A stretch of DNA of 64,000 nt, from NCBI GenBank assembly GCA_963717745.1, contig CAVQXJ010000023.1, positions 1 through 64,000 of the forward strand, read 5' to 3'. A program made the translations under genes and the position numbers. The notes beneath the pieces are model-generated. The model saw nothing but the letters and a program-made list of their open reading frames with translations, made no database searches and was not told where the DNA came from. This DNA is from JACCXG01 sp963717745. Lineage in GTDB: Bacteria > Acidobacteriota > Vicinamibacteria > Vicinamibacterales > 2-12-FULL-66-21. Shown piece by piece: positions 34,270-43,273 of this stretch; position 1 is the first letter of the stretch; every line of letters starts with the position of its first letter.

Positions 34270-36114
34270 TCAGACCGTGATGCGCCGCTGCCAGGTCCAC
34301 CATTCCGCCAGCGCGAGCACAAAGGCGGCGATCGCGCAGTACACCCACCACGGCGACCCCGAGCCGCCGGCGGCGACCGTGACCAGCCGCCCCGGCGCGA
34401 CCGGTGTCGTGCGGGTCAGGTTGGAGAGCTGCGGATCGGCGAGATTCACGGCAAACGTGCTGCGAGCGCCGCCGCCTTCCGCGCTGTAGATCCCCGGCGC
34501 CCGCAGTCGCGCGAACGAGGTCTGGCTGATGCGCGTGAGCGGCACTGTCCCATTGGCCGGTCCGGTCAGCTTGGTGACCACTCCCGTGAACGCCACCAGA
34601 CCCGGATGGCGCACCTGCTGAACCATGCCGGCCTGTCCAGGCTGCGCTGCGAACAGCACCGGTCGCGCGAGCCAGTCGACGGCGTTCCCGAGCAGCACGG
34701 GAAATCCGGGAGCCGCGGTCAGGTTGGACTCGTTGATGCTGAACGTCACCACCACGATCCGCGCGTCTGGTGCTTCGTTGACGTAGACGAGCGGTGTGCC
34801 ATGCGCGGACTGCGCGACGGGAATCAGCGCAGGTGCCGAGTAGGACCGCGCCCGGGCGACCGTCAAGGTGAAAGGGTCGACCCCTTGCACGACTGGATGG
34901 GAACCGGGCGTCTCCCAGCGTGGGGCCCGCTCGTCAGTCGAAGGCGGTGCGCCGGTGCCAGCCCTTGCCGACAACCACGGCGTATCGGAGGGAGGCGCGA
35001 AGAACAGCGCCGGAGTTGCCGGCGCCTCTTGTGGCGCCCAGCGATCGAAGATCAACACGTCGGGCCTTGCGCCAGCGCGGGGCAGCGCCGCGACGTAGCT
35101 CGCCGGATCGACGAAGGTGGCGCGGATGCCGGGGTCGCGCTCGAACGCCGCCCGAAGCCACTGGGTCTGCGTGCCGATCACCGTCACCGCCAGCGGCCGG
35201 GCGTGCGCCACCCAGGCAAATGCCTGGTCGTCGATCGCCAGCGCGTTCTCCGACGCCTCGACCCGGACCGTCAGCGAAGGGTCTCCGCCGCGGGGAATCG
35301 GCAGCACCTGACGAAGCAGTTCCGACGCCGCGGCATCGAGCTCGCGGTTCAGCACCTCGGTCTGCCCCCTGGTGATGCGGACCCGCACCTTCTGGGCGGA
35401 CGGTGAGAAATTTCCAATCTCGAGGTAGGCGTCGCCGGCGTTGCCCGGTGACAGCGACGGCCGCACTTCGAGCGCGGTGATGCCGACGTTGGCCGCCGGC
35501 TCGAACACCGAGTGCACGAACACATCCGAATCGAGCGGCCGCGCGGTCGCGCCGTCGGTGATGAAGTGGACCGCGGTCGCTCCGGCGAGCCGCGGCCACG
35601 CCGTCGCATCGCCAGCGCCCGGGCGGCTTCGCTCGAGCGCGCTCTCGATCAGCGTGAGATCGGTGGTCGGGCCTTCGACCAGGCCGTCAGCGGTGGTCGC
35701 CAGCGCCATCTCCGCCCCAGACGAGGCGGTGAACAACCGGCGCGCTTCGCCGATCGCGCGCTCCCATCGTGTCTCGCTCCCGCGGGTCTTGGCATCCATC
35801 GACCACGAGGCATCGAGCACGACCAGCAGCCGTCCCGCCGAACGGCTCCCGCCGTCGGCGGCCTGTCCGGGCCGCACCACCGCCAGCCCCAGCGCGAGGG
35901 CCACGATCACCGTGAGGATCAGCGAGACCGCGCGTCGAATCCGCTCCCACAGCGTCTGCTGGCGCACATCGTCCAGGACCCGGCTCCAGAGCACGAGGGA
36001 CGGGATGAGCAGCCGCGGCGGTCTGAGCTTGATCCGGAACAGCGCGGCCGCCAGCGCCGCCACTCCCGCCAGGAGCAGCCATGCCTGCCACGCGGCCATC
36101 GCCCCGAAGGTCAC
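34270..36114 (-). CDS. BatA-like VWA membrane protein
   Basis: The 614-residue protein starts with helix WLLLAGVAALAAALFRIK, then SLILTVIVALALGLAVVRP, then a VWA fold with MIDAS residues LVVLDASWSMDAKTRGSE and LATTADGLVEGP. A long beta-rich region follows (VGITALEVRPSLSPGNAGDA), with RPDVLIFDRWAPQEAP and DARIVVVTFSINESNL, and a final helix WWVYCAIAAFVLALAEWW. GTG 36114 overlaps the DUF58 stop by four bases (GTGA), so both are made together. It is one of the two VWA proteins of the MoxR/Bat set, likely acting at the inner membrane or periplasm. ATG 36099 is an alternative start. Confidence 0.85.
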   Translation of the reverse strand: MTFGAMAAWQAWLLLAGVAALAAALFRIKLRPPRLLIPSLVLWSRVLDDVRQQTLWERIRRAVSLILTVIVALALGLAVVRPGQAADGGSRSAGRLLVVLDASWSMDAKTRGSETRWERAIGEARRLFTASSGAEMALATTADGLVEGPTTDLTLIESALERSRPGAGDATAWPRLAGATAVHFITDGATARPLDSDVFVHSVFEPAANVGITALEVRPSLSPGNAGDAYLEIGNFSPSAQKVRVRITRGQTEVLNRELDAAASELLRQVLPIPRGGDPSLTVRVEASENALAIDDQAFAWVAHARPLAVTVIGTQTQWLRAAFERDPGIRATFVDPASYVAALPRAGARPDVLIFDRWAPQEAPATPALFFAPPSDTPWLSARAGTGAPPSTDERAPRWETPGSHPVVQGVDPFTLTVARARSYSAPALIPVAQSAHGTPLVYVNEAPDARIVVVTFSINESNLTAAPGFPVLLGNAVDWLARPVLFAAQPGQAGMVQQVRHPGLVAFTGVVTKLTGPANGTVPLTRISQTSFARLRAPGIYSAEGGGARSTFAVNLADPQLSNLTRTTPVAPGRLVTVAAGGSGSPWWVYCAIAAFVLALAEWWTWQRRITV

Positions 36115-36980
36115 GCGACGAATCGTCCCTGGCGGAACGCCTTGAGGACGACGTCCTCGAACGGCTCCGCGGCGTCGGCCCGGACGTACCCCACGTCGTA
36201 GCGTCCGCAGAAGCGCTCGAGCTCCTCGGCGTGCGCGTCCCAGGCCTTGATGTATGCGGACGCGAGCCGCGGGGTGACCTCGATCTCGCGGAGCTCCCCG
36301 GTTTCCGCGTCGACGAACCGCACCTCGCCGAAGGCGCCGGGGTGGCGATCCTGCTCCGAGGTGACGTGGACCACGAACACGTCGTGCCCCAGCGTCCGGA
36401 GGATCTTGATCCCGGCGTCGAAGCCGCCGGGATCGAGGAAGTCGGAAATGATCACGGTCAGCCCGAGCTGACGCGGCCGCGCCGCGAACTCCTTGAACGA
36501 GGTGCGCAGATCGGTCGGTCCCGCGGCCTCGAGCCGTTCGAGGTATTCGAACACCCGGAAGATGCGCCCCTTGCCGCGGCCCGGCGTCGACTCCTGGCCG
36601 AGCCCGCGTCCGAACGGCAGGATGGTCAGCTTGTCGAGATGCACGAGTCCGATGTAGCAGAGCGCCGCCACGATCCGGCGCGCCATGTCGAACTTCGCCG
36701 GCTCGGCCATCGAGCGGCTGGCGTCGAGCATCAGGTAGATCGGAAGGTCGCGCTCCTCGTCGAACAGCCGCAGCAGCAGGCGGCCGAGCCGCTTGTACGC
36801 CTTCCAGTCGATGTGGCGGAAGTCGTCGCCGGCGGTGTAGGGCCGGTGATCGGCGAACTCCAGCCCGCGTCCGCGATGCGCCGTGAGCCGGTCCGCGCGG
36901 TTGTGTCCCGCGAACGCCCGCTTCGACACCACGTGCAGATACTCGAGCTTCTTCAGGAACTGGTCGTCGAAACGAAGCAT
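36111..36980 (-). CDS. DUF58 domain protein (MoxR-associated)
   Basis: The 289-residue protein has the DUF58 core (RADRLTAHRGRGLEFADHRP, YTAGDDFRHIDWKAYKRLGR) and a downstream VWA-like half with MLDASRSMAEPAKFD, DKLTILPFGRGLG and LTVIISDFLDPGGFDAGI. DUF58 proteins are partners of MoxR AAA ATPases, thought to work on folding or activation of metal-binding VWA proteins. The expected ribosome binding site is missing: repeat copy A3 ends three bases before the ATG. Either the repeat supplies translation through coupling, or the start lies within it. Confidence 0.9.
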   Translation of the reverse strand: MLRFDDQFLKKLEYLHVVSKRAFAGHNRADRLTAHRGRGLEFADHRPYTAGDDFRHIDWKAYKRLGRLLLRLFDEERDLPIYLMLDASRSMAEPAKFDMARRIVAALCYIGLVHLDKLTILPFGRGLGQESTPGRGKGRIFRVFEYLERLEAAGPTDLRTSFKEFAARPRQLGLTVIISDFLDPGGFDAGIKILRTLGHDVFVVHVTSEQDRHPGAFGEVRFVDAETGELREIEVTPRLASAYIKAWDAHAEELERFCGRYDVGYVRADAAEPFEDVVLKAFRQGRFVA

Positions 36981-36983
36981 CGT

Positions 36984-37150
36984 CAAATCCCAAGCTCCAA
37001 ATCCCAAATCCCAACCACTCCCAACTGCCAAATCCCAAAGTCAACTCCCAACTCCCAACTCCCAATCCCACCTCGATACGCCTTCTGCGTCCGATTTGGG
37101 AGTTGGGATTTGGGAGTGGTTGGGATTTGGAGCTTGGAGCTTGGGATTTG
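36984..37150. repeat. word-built inverted repeat, family A copy 3
   Basis: This 167-bp element lies exactly between the stop codon of the MoxR gene (37152) and the DUF58 ATG (36980). It has the same CAAATCCC... terminus and its reverse complement at the other end, with arms of AAATCCCAA-type words. The family therefore recurs at a second co-directional junction. It leaves no room for a separate ribosome binding site for DUF58. Confidence 0.85.
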
Positions 37151-37151
37151 A

Positions 37152-38144
<993 letters not shown>

Positions 38145-38193
38145 CGTGTCATACCGGGTGTCTCGAGAGTCGGAGCGGGGAGTGGAAACGCGG

Positions 38194-39576
38194 CTACTGG
38201 GGCTTCCGGACGAAATAGCTCTGTACGCCGCTGCGGCGCGCTTCGGGTACCGGTGGCGGCGCGGCGGCCCGGCTCTTGTCGAACTGGCCGGCGGCGCCCT
38301 GGGTGAAGCCCACCTTGGAGCTGCCCTGTTCGGTCTTGCGCCGGATCTCGGTGTCGACGTTGTCGCCGGGATTGTCCTGGCTGGCTTCGACCACTTCCTG
38401 CTTGAACGCGGCGGCGAGGGCCGCGGCAGCGGCGGCCGCCTGTTCCTGGCCGCCGGCGCCGCCGACGCCCGATCCGGGAGGACCGCCGCCTTGGTCGTTT
38501 GGACTCGACATCATCATCAGGCCGGCGCCGCCGCCGGCATCGGCCTGTCGCGAGAGCTGGACCGAGAGCTCCTGCATGCTGCTCGCGGCGTTGCTCTGTC
38601 CCGACTCCCCCTTCTCCGGGCCATCGGAAGTCATCGGCTCCCCGTCTTCGGTGTTCTCCGCCACCTCCGCGCCGGCGGCTTCCGCCTCTTCGGCCATCTT
38701 CTCCATCGCCTCCCGCATGTCCTGGGACATCGCCGAGGTCTCTGCCGCGCGGCGCGCGCGCTCGGCCAGCGCCTTCAGTTCCTTGGCGGTGGGTGCTTTC
38801 TGCGGATCGGTCGCGGCGAGCGCCTTCGCGAGCTTCGCGAGCAGGTCGGGGTCGGCGGCGAGCTTGTTCAACAGCTCGCGCAGTTCCTCGTTGGTGGCGA
38901 GCCGCGCCGCGGCTTCGGTGTCACCCCGCTCGGCCGCGGCCAGCAACGCTTCGAGCTGTTTCATCAGCTCGGGCGGCAACAGGAGGGCTGCGGCGCGAGG
39001 GTCGCCGGCGGCCGCGGCCGCCCGAGCGGCCTCCGGTGACGCCGCGTTCGTCCGCTTGGCGGACGCGCGCTGGGGAAGTCCGAAGGTCAGCGCGAGCGCC
39101 CCCGCGATCATCACGACCGAGGCGAGCCGCGCCCGCGGCGCGCGAACGCGTGGATACAGCCCCGTCCAGTCGAAGCCAGCCAGGCGCGCCGCGGCGAGCT
39201 CGAGGTGATGATCCGCCCAGAGGTCGCGCGCGTCGCGAGCGGCAAACCAGCTCGCGCTGCGCAGCTCGCCGCCAAGCGCCGCATCGCGATCGATCGCCGC
39301 CGCCGCCGGATCCGACAGCGTCTTCGCGCGCGTCGCGATCAGGATGTATCCGAGCAGCGCCGCCGCTCCCACGATCAGCACGATCGCCGGCGTCCAGGCG
39401 CTCCACAGCGTCCACCGCCGCAGCACCGCGACCGCGAGCCCCGCCGCCGCAATCACCGGCGCGGCCCGCCACAACAGCCGGCTGGCCTCCCGCGCCCGCC
39501 GCCGCCGATCCGCCGCCGCCAACGCCGCGCGCACGGCATCGCCGGCCACCGAAGGCTGGAATTCCTGTTTGGACAC
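38194..39576 (-). CDS. membrane protein with long helical tail, MoxR neighbour
   Basis: The 460-residue protein has two N-terminal helices (VIAAAGLAVAVLRRWTLW, PAIVLIVGAAALLGYILIAT) and then a long Ala/Glu-rich coiled region (ALLAAAERGDTEAAARLATN, EELRELLNKLAADPDLLAKL), a Gly-rich low-complexity part near 38.5 kb and a basic C-terminus (GVQSYFVRKPQ). It resembles the DUF4175-type membrane protein that often precedes MoxR operons. It lies 49 bases before the MoxR gene on the same strand. The GTG start at 39576 is uncertain, since no Shine-Dalgarno site is visible. No catalytic motif was found. Confidence 0.7.
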   Translation of the reverse strand: MSKQEFQPSVAGDAVRAALAAADRRRRAREASRLLWRAAPVIAAAGLAVAVLRRWTLWSAWTPAIVLIVGAAALLGYILIATRAKTLSDPAAAAIDRDAALGGELRSASWFAARDARDLWADHHLELAAARLAGFDWTGLYPRVRAPRARLASVVMIAGALALTFGLPQRASAKRTNAASPEAARAAAAAGDPRAAALLLPPELMKQLEALLAAAERGDTEAAARLATNEELRELLNKLAADPDLLAKLAKALAATDPQKAPTAKELKALAERARRAAETSAMSQDMREAMEKMAEEAEAAGAEVAENTEDGEPMTSDGPEKGESGQSNAASSMQELSVQLSRQADAGGGAGLMMMSSPNDQGGGPPGSGVGGAGGQEQAAAAAAALAAAFKQEVVEASQDNPGDNVDTEIRRKTEQGSSKVGFTQGAAGQFDKSRAAAPPPVPEARRSGVQSYFVRKPQ

Positions 39577-39628
39577 TGGTTTGTAACGATACCGGTACTG
39601 GGGTAAGCGGGGTGATGGAGAGCACGCG

Positions 39629-39723
39629 TGTCAAGGGAGAAGGGATAAGGGAGAAGGGAGAACTCACGGATTACGCCAGACAACACAGCTTCTCCCTTGT
39701 GCCTTCTCCCTTCTCCCTTGACA
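39629..39723. repeat. word-built inverted repeat, family B (GAAGGGA words)
   Basis: The 95-bp element begins TGTCAAGGGAGAAGGG and ends in its exact reverse complement CCCTTCTCCCTTGACA. Arms are tandem AGGGAGAAGGGA-type words with a short middle (AACTCACGGATTACGCC). It lies just downstream of the broken hydrolase gene, between its end (39755) and the start of the helical membrane protein (39576). A truncated copy lies at 41533. Confidence 0.8.
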
Positions 39724-39754
39724 GGGACGCTTGTCACCCCGCGGGGACCCGCCC

Positions 39755-41495
39755 CTACCGTCGGCTCTTGAGCCGCCGCACGATCCCTGCGGCATCCAGC
39801 CGATCTCGGGCGACATCCGCTCCCGACAAGACAAACCTGGCCCCGGCCCCATGCACGACCACCGCATCCCCCGCCACCCGCGCCGCGGTCTCCAGGTCCC
39901 CGGCCCGCCGCAGCCCGGGCACGAACAGTCTGTCCACGTACGCCCCGTCGTCTCCGAGTGTCGAAGTCGCCGACGTCGAGGATCGCCAGCGCTGGCGTGG
40001 CGATGGAGGATGCCAGCAGCGCCGCGAGTGCCGCGTCGCCCGAGGCGACGATGGCGGCCGAGGGATGCGCGCGGACCGCCGAGACGATATCGGCGACGCG
40101 CTGGGCGGCGGCGGTGCGGTTATAGGTGTCGAAGTGACGCACCTTCGCTGCGGCGGCCGCGTCGAACGGCGTGAAGGCGATCGGCTGGACGGTGAAGCGG
40201 GCGGCGCGCAGCTGGCGTTCGAGGTCGGCGTCGACGCCGGCGGTCAAGACCGTGCGGACCACGCCGGCTTTCGGTGGCGCGGTTCGATCCGCATCGCCGA
40301 AGCCGAGCGAGTGCCGGAGTGCCCGGGCGCGGACCTCGAGGTCGGTGCCGGTCAACTGCCGCCGCGCCGCGGCGATCCAGCCATCGGTCAACTGGCTGGC
40401 GGTCAGCGCCTCGGGCGGGAGCGCCCGCTGGTGGAACACGAGCAGGTCGGCCGGCGAGTCCGCCGTGAAACCGCGCTCCGGCACCTGCACGTCGGGCGCG
40501 GCCCCCTTCATCCAGCGCGCCAGCCACGCGTACATCGCCTCGCGCGATTCCTTGTTGTAGTTGTGCTCGGCCTTGACGCGGACGGCTTGGACGCGGTCCG
40601 GCGCGTCGAGCAGCGAGTAGAGCGCACGGACCGCCGGATACTCCGCTTCGAGCGTGTTCTTGGTCCAGTCGCCGGTCGCCGAGATCATCAGCAGCGGACG
40701 GGGGGCAATGGTCGCCGCGATTTCGACGTTGTTGGTGTCGAGCCGCAGCGTCGGCGCGTTCTCGCACAGGCAGCCCCCCTGCATGTGGAGCGACACCATG
40801 TTGACCGGGACCGCGACCTTGACGCGATCGTCGACCGCCGCCAGCAGGAACGTCTGCGTCCCCCCGCCCGACTCGCCGGTCACCGCGAGCGCGTCACCCT
40901 GCACGTCGGGCAGCGACTGCAGGAAGTCGAGGCTCCGAATCGAGTTCCACAGCTGCAGGCCGGCCAGGCTCATGCCCCACAGCGACTCGCGCTTGCCGCC
41001 GAAGGTGTGGGGCAGCTGCCGGCTGTCGTCGTAGCCGATCATGTCGTAGGTGAAGACCACGAAGCCCTGGCGCGCCAGGTTGATCGCACGCCCGGGGACC
41101 GAGTTGAGCGACGTGTTCTCGAGCCGTCCGTAGGCCCAGTGGCCGTGCGGGGCGAGCACCGCCGGAAACGGACCGGGGCCGAGCGGCCGATAGAGGTTGC
41201 CGGTGACCAGGAATCCCGGCAGGCTCTGGAAGTAGACCTTCGACACGCGGTAGTCGCGCTGCACCACCTCGCCGAAGATCTGAGCCGCCAGCGGCGCGCG
41301 CTCCGGCATCGGCAGGAGACCCGCCGAGGCGAGGATGTGTGCGCGCAGGTAATCCGCACGCTTCTTCCACTGGGCTGCATCGGTGAACCGCGGCGGCGTG
41401 AACGTGTCGTCGAGGGTGCGGAAGGGGGTCTGCCGTGCCAGCGGCGACGCCGCCAGGAACACGGAAGCCGTGAGAGCGATCGCAGCGGTGCGCAT
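39755..41495 (-). pseudogene. secreted alpha/beta hydrolase (acetyl-xylan-esterase-like), one frameshift
   Basis: ATG 41495 gives a signal peptide (MRTAAIALTASVFLAASPLA). The mature part reads as an acetyl-xylan-esterase-like fold: FPAVLAPHGHWAYGRLENTS, RQGFVVFTYDMIGYDDSRQL, a nucleophile elbow AVTGESGGGTQTFLLAAVDD (Ser in GESGG) and MISATGDWTKN (Asp). Late in the chain AILDVGDFDT changes frame near 39957. The +1 frame continues as GDDGAYVDRLFVPGLRRAGD to a TAG at 39755, matching the expected C-terminus. The original frame instead runs 150 codons into the next gene. A single missing base would restore it, so the gene may be functional. Confidence 0.7.
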
Positions 41496-41532
41496 AGACC
41501 GGGAGTGTAGCAGGCTGATGAAAAACCTCGCG

Positions 41533-41558
41533 TGTCAAGGGAGAAGGGAAAAGGGAGC
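41533..41558. repeat. family B half-element
   Basis: TGTCAAGGGAGAAGGGAAAA repeats the left arm of the 39629 element, and the following ACTCACGG is also shared. The right arm is missing. It lies 24 bases before the DUF411 ATG and 37 bases upstream of the hydrolase ATG on the other strand, so it sits within a divergent promoter region. Confidence 0.6.
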
Positions 41559-41581
41559 ACTCACGGTGATATTCTGAGCGC

Positions 41582-42040
41582 ATGCGAATGCTCAAATACG
41601 CCGCGCTCGCCGTGGCCCTCGCCGTACCCGTGGTCGCGGCGCAGACCGCGGCACAGAAGCCCGCGCCGGCCGCTCAGCCGATCGTGGTCTACAAGACCGC
41701 CACCTGCGGCTGCTGCGGCAAATGGGTCGACCACCTCAAGGCCGCCGGCTTCGCGCCCACGGTGAATACGGTGCAGACGATGGACGAGACCCCGATGCGC
41801 AAGCGCATCCCGACGACCCTGCGCTCCTGCCACACCGCCACGCTCGAGGGCTACCTCGTGGAAGGCCACGTGCCGGCCGACGTGATCAGGAAGCTGCTGA
41901 AAGAGAAGCCGCGGGTGGACGGGATTGCGGTGCCGGGGATGCCGGCGGGATCGCCCGGCATGGAGTCGAACAACCCCGAACCTTACGATATCGTCGCGTT
42001 CGACGCGACCGGCAAGACGTCGGTGTTCGCGAAGAAGTAG
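41582..42040 (+). CDS. DUF411 metal-binding secreted protein
   Basis: The 152-residue protein has a leader (MRMLKYAALAVALAVPVVAA) and one DUF411 domain: VYKTATCGCCGKWVDHLKAA with the CGCC pair, TVNTVQTMDETPMRKRIPTT, LRSCHTATLEGYLVEGHVPA and VDGIAVPGMPAGSPGME. The CxCC cluster and a CH pair (SCHT) are candidate metal ligands, and DUF411 proteins occur with copper and heavy-metal homeostasis genes. It is transcribed away from the esterase-like gene, and the promoter lies in the family B half-repeat region. Confidence 0.9.
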   Translation: MRMLKYAALAVALAVPVVAAQTAAQKPAPAAQPIVVYKTATCGCCGKWVDHLKAAGFAPTVNTVQTMDETPMRKRIPTTLRSCHTATLEGYLVEGHVPADVIRKLLKEKPRVDGIAVPGMPAGSPGMESNNPEPYDIVAFDATGKTSVFAKK

Positions 42041-42052
42041 TCGCCGGTTTCG

Positions 42053-42143
42053 CAGTCAGCCAGTTACCAGTTACCAGTCGAGAACGGAGATGCCTCCGTG
42101 AGCTTTACTGGCAACTGGCGAACTGGCGAACTGAGAACTGACA
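42053..42143. repeat. word-built inverted repeat, family C (CAGTTACCAG words)
   Basis: Left arm words CAGTTACCAGTTACCAGT at 42061 pair with ACTGGCAACTGGCGAACTGG at 42116 on the right, imperfectly, around a CGGAGATGCCTCCG core hairpin. It separates two convergent genes (DUF411 stop 42040, isomerase stop 42151), so it could end transcription from both sides. Confidence 0.65.
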
Positions 42144-42150
42144 ACCGCCT

Positions 42151-43008
42151 TTACGCAGACTGCAGCTTCCGATAGTTGTTCATGCAGCGCTGGGCCATCG
42201 CGATCTCGCCGTCGGGCCCGGCGTGCTCCTGTTCGATCAGGTAGGTACTCGACCCCACCGGTCGATTCGGCGGCTTGGAACAGCGGCTTCCACTGCACGT
42301 CCCCCTCGCCGAACGCCACGGTGTAGCCGCGTTTCTCGCCCTTTCCCCAATCCTTCAGGTGGACGCTCTTGATCCGGCCCGGGTTGGCTTTGATCCAGGC
42401 GGTCGTGTCGACGCCCATTTCGACCGCCGTGCCGGCGTCGAGCTGAAGGACGACGTCCTTCGGGGTGTTCTTGGCGAGCACATCCATCGGCCGCTCCCCA
42501 TTCTCGAACGGCTTCCATTCGACCTGGTGATTGTGGAAGCCGGTCGCCATCTTGTGCGCGCGAAGCCGCTCGGCGCCCGCGCTCAGCGAGTCGGCGAAGG
42601 CCTTCCAGCCGTCGGGGCCCTGCACCTTGCCGGCGCTGGCGACGATGACGTACTTGCTGCCGATGATCTGATTGAGCTCGACGGTCTTGGCGACGTTGTC
42701 GGCGGCGATCGCCTGAGGGCCGTTGTGGGTCGACAGGCACTTGATGTTGAGCTCGTCGAGGAGCTTCGCGACGTCTTTCGCCTGTTCGGTGGTCCAGTTC
42801 AGATACGGCGAGTAGAACTCGACCACCTGTACCCGATTTTGGCGACGGCGCGGACCGTTCCAGGCAGGTCTTTCACCAACTCGCCCCGCACCGAATACAG
42901 CTCGATCCCGACGGGGATCTTCTTCGACTGAGCGAGCACGGCGGAGGCGGCGAACGGCGCCGCGGCAGCGGCCGCGAGGAAGTCGCGACGGGAAATCGGT
43001 GTAGTCAT
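42151..43008 (-). pseudogene. Tat-type sugar phosphate isomerase, two frameshifts
   Basis: ATG 43008 starts TTPISRRDFLAAAAAAPFA, a Tat-type leader (SRRDF). The barrel core is clear: ELYSVRGELVKDLPGTVRAV, then VVEFYSPYLNWTTEQAKDVA in a shifted frame, then KMATGFHNHQVEWKPFENGE, KDVVLQLDAGTAVEMGVDTT and SVHLKDWGKGEKRGY. Two indels break it. One base is missing near 42838 (TACAGG for TACCAGG). A 4-base tandem TACC near 42248 throws the tail out of frame, and the expected tail LIEQEHAGPDGEIAMAQRCM runs to a TAA at 42151. It probably made an exported TIM-barrel isomerase like the gene at 8269. Confidence 0.75.
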
Positions 43009-43042
43009 GGGCCCGGACATTAGCACATTGTTGCTGATAATG

Positions 43043-43257
43043 TCCTGGACCGCGGACCGCGGTCCGCGGTCCGCCCGCCGCGGGTTCGCGGTTCGGGGGG
43101 TCGCGGGTTCGCAGTTCGGGGAGACTCGAAGCTGCTCGGGGTGTCATCGGGAGGTCTGACGCGGATCCAAGCAGCAGATTGCCTCTGGTCAGAAGGGGAC
43201 TCTGTACGGCGAACCCGCGAACCCGCGAACCGCGAACCCGCGGACAGCGGACTGCGG
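43043..43257. repeat. word-built inverted repeat, family D (CGCGGGTTCG words)
   Basis: The left arm holds CGCGGGTTCGCGGTTCGGGG (from about 43078) and GGTCGCGGGTTCGCAGTTCG, and the right arm holds GCGAACCCGCGAACCCGCGA (from about 43205), its reverse complement. Palindromic CCGCGGTCCGC runs lie at the left tip. It fills the gap between the divergent isomerase (43008) and oxidoreductase (43274) starts, so their promoters are within or beside it. Related half-words lie at 18879-18951. Confidence 0.75.
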
Positions 43258-43273
43258 ATGGCGATGGAGCACT

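Noticed and set aside
34270..37071. One 933-residue fusion of DUF58-region sequence and VWA protein
   Set aside because: The upstream part is the out-of-frame shadow of DUF58. A GTGA overlap at 36111-36114 marks the true VWA start.
38499..41510. Plus-strand frame of 1003 codons opposite the helical membrane gene and the esterase
   Set aside because: Its low-complexity Arg/Pro/Ser sequence is produced by third-position GC bias, and it crosses the family B repeat.
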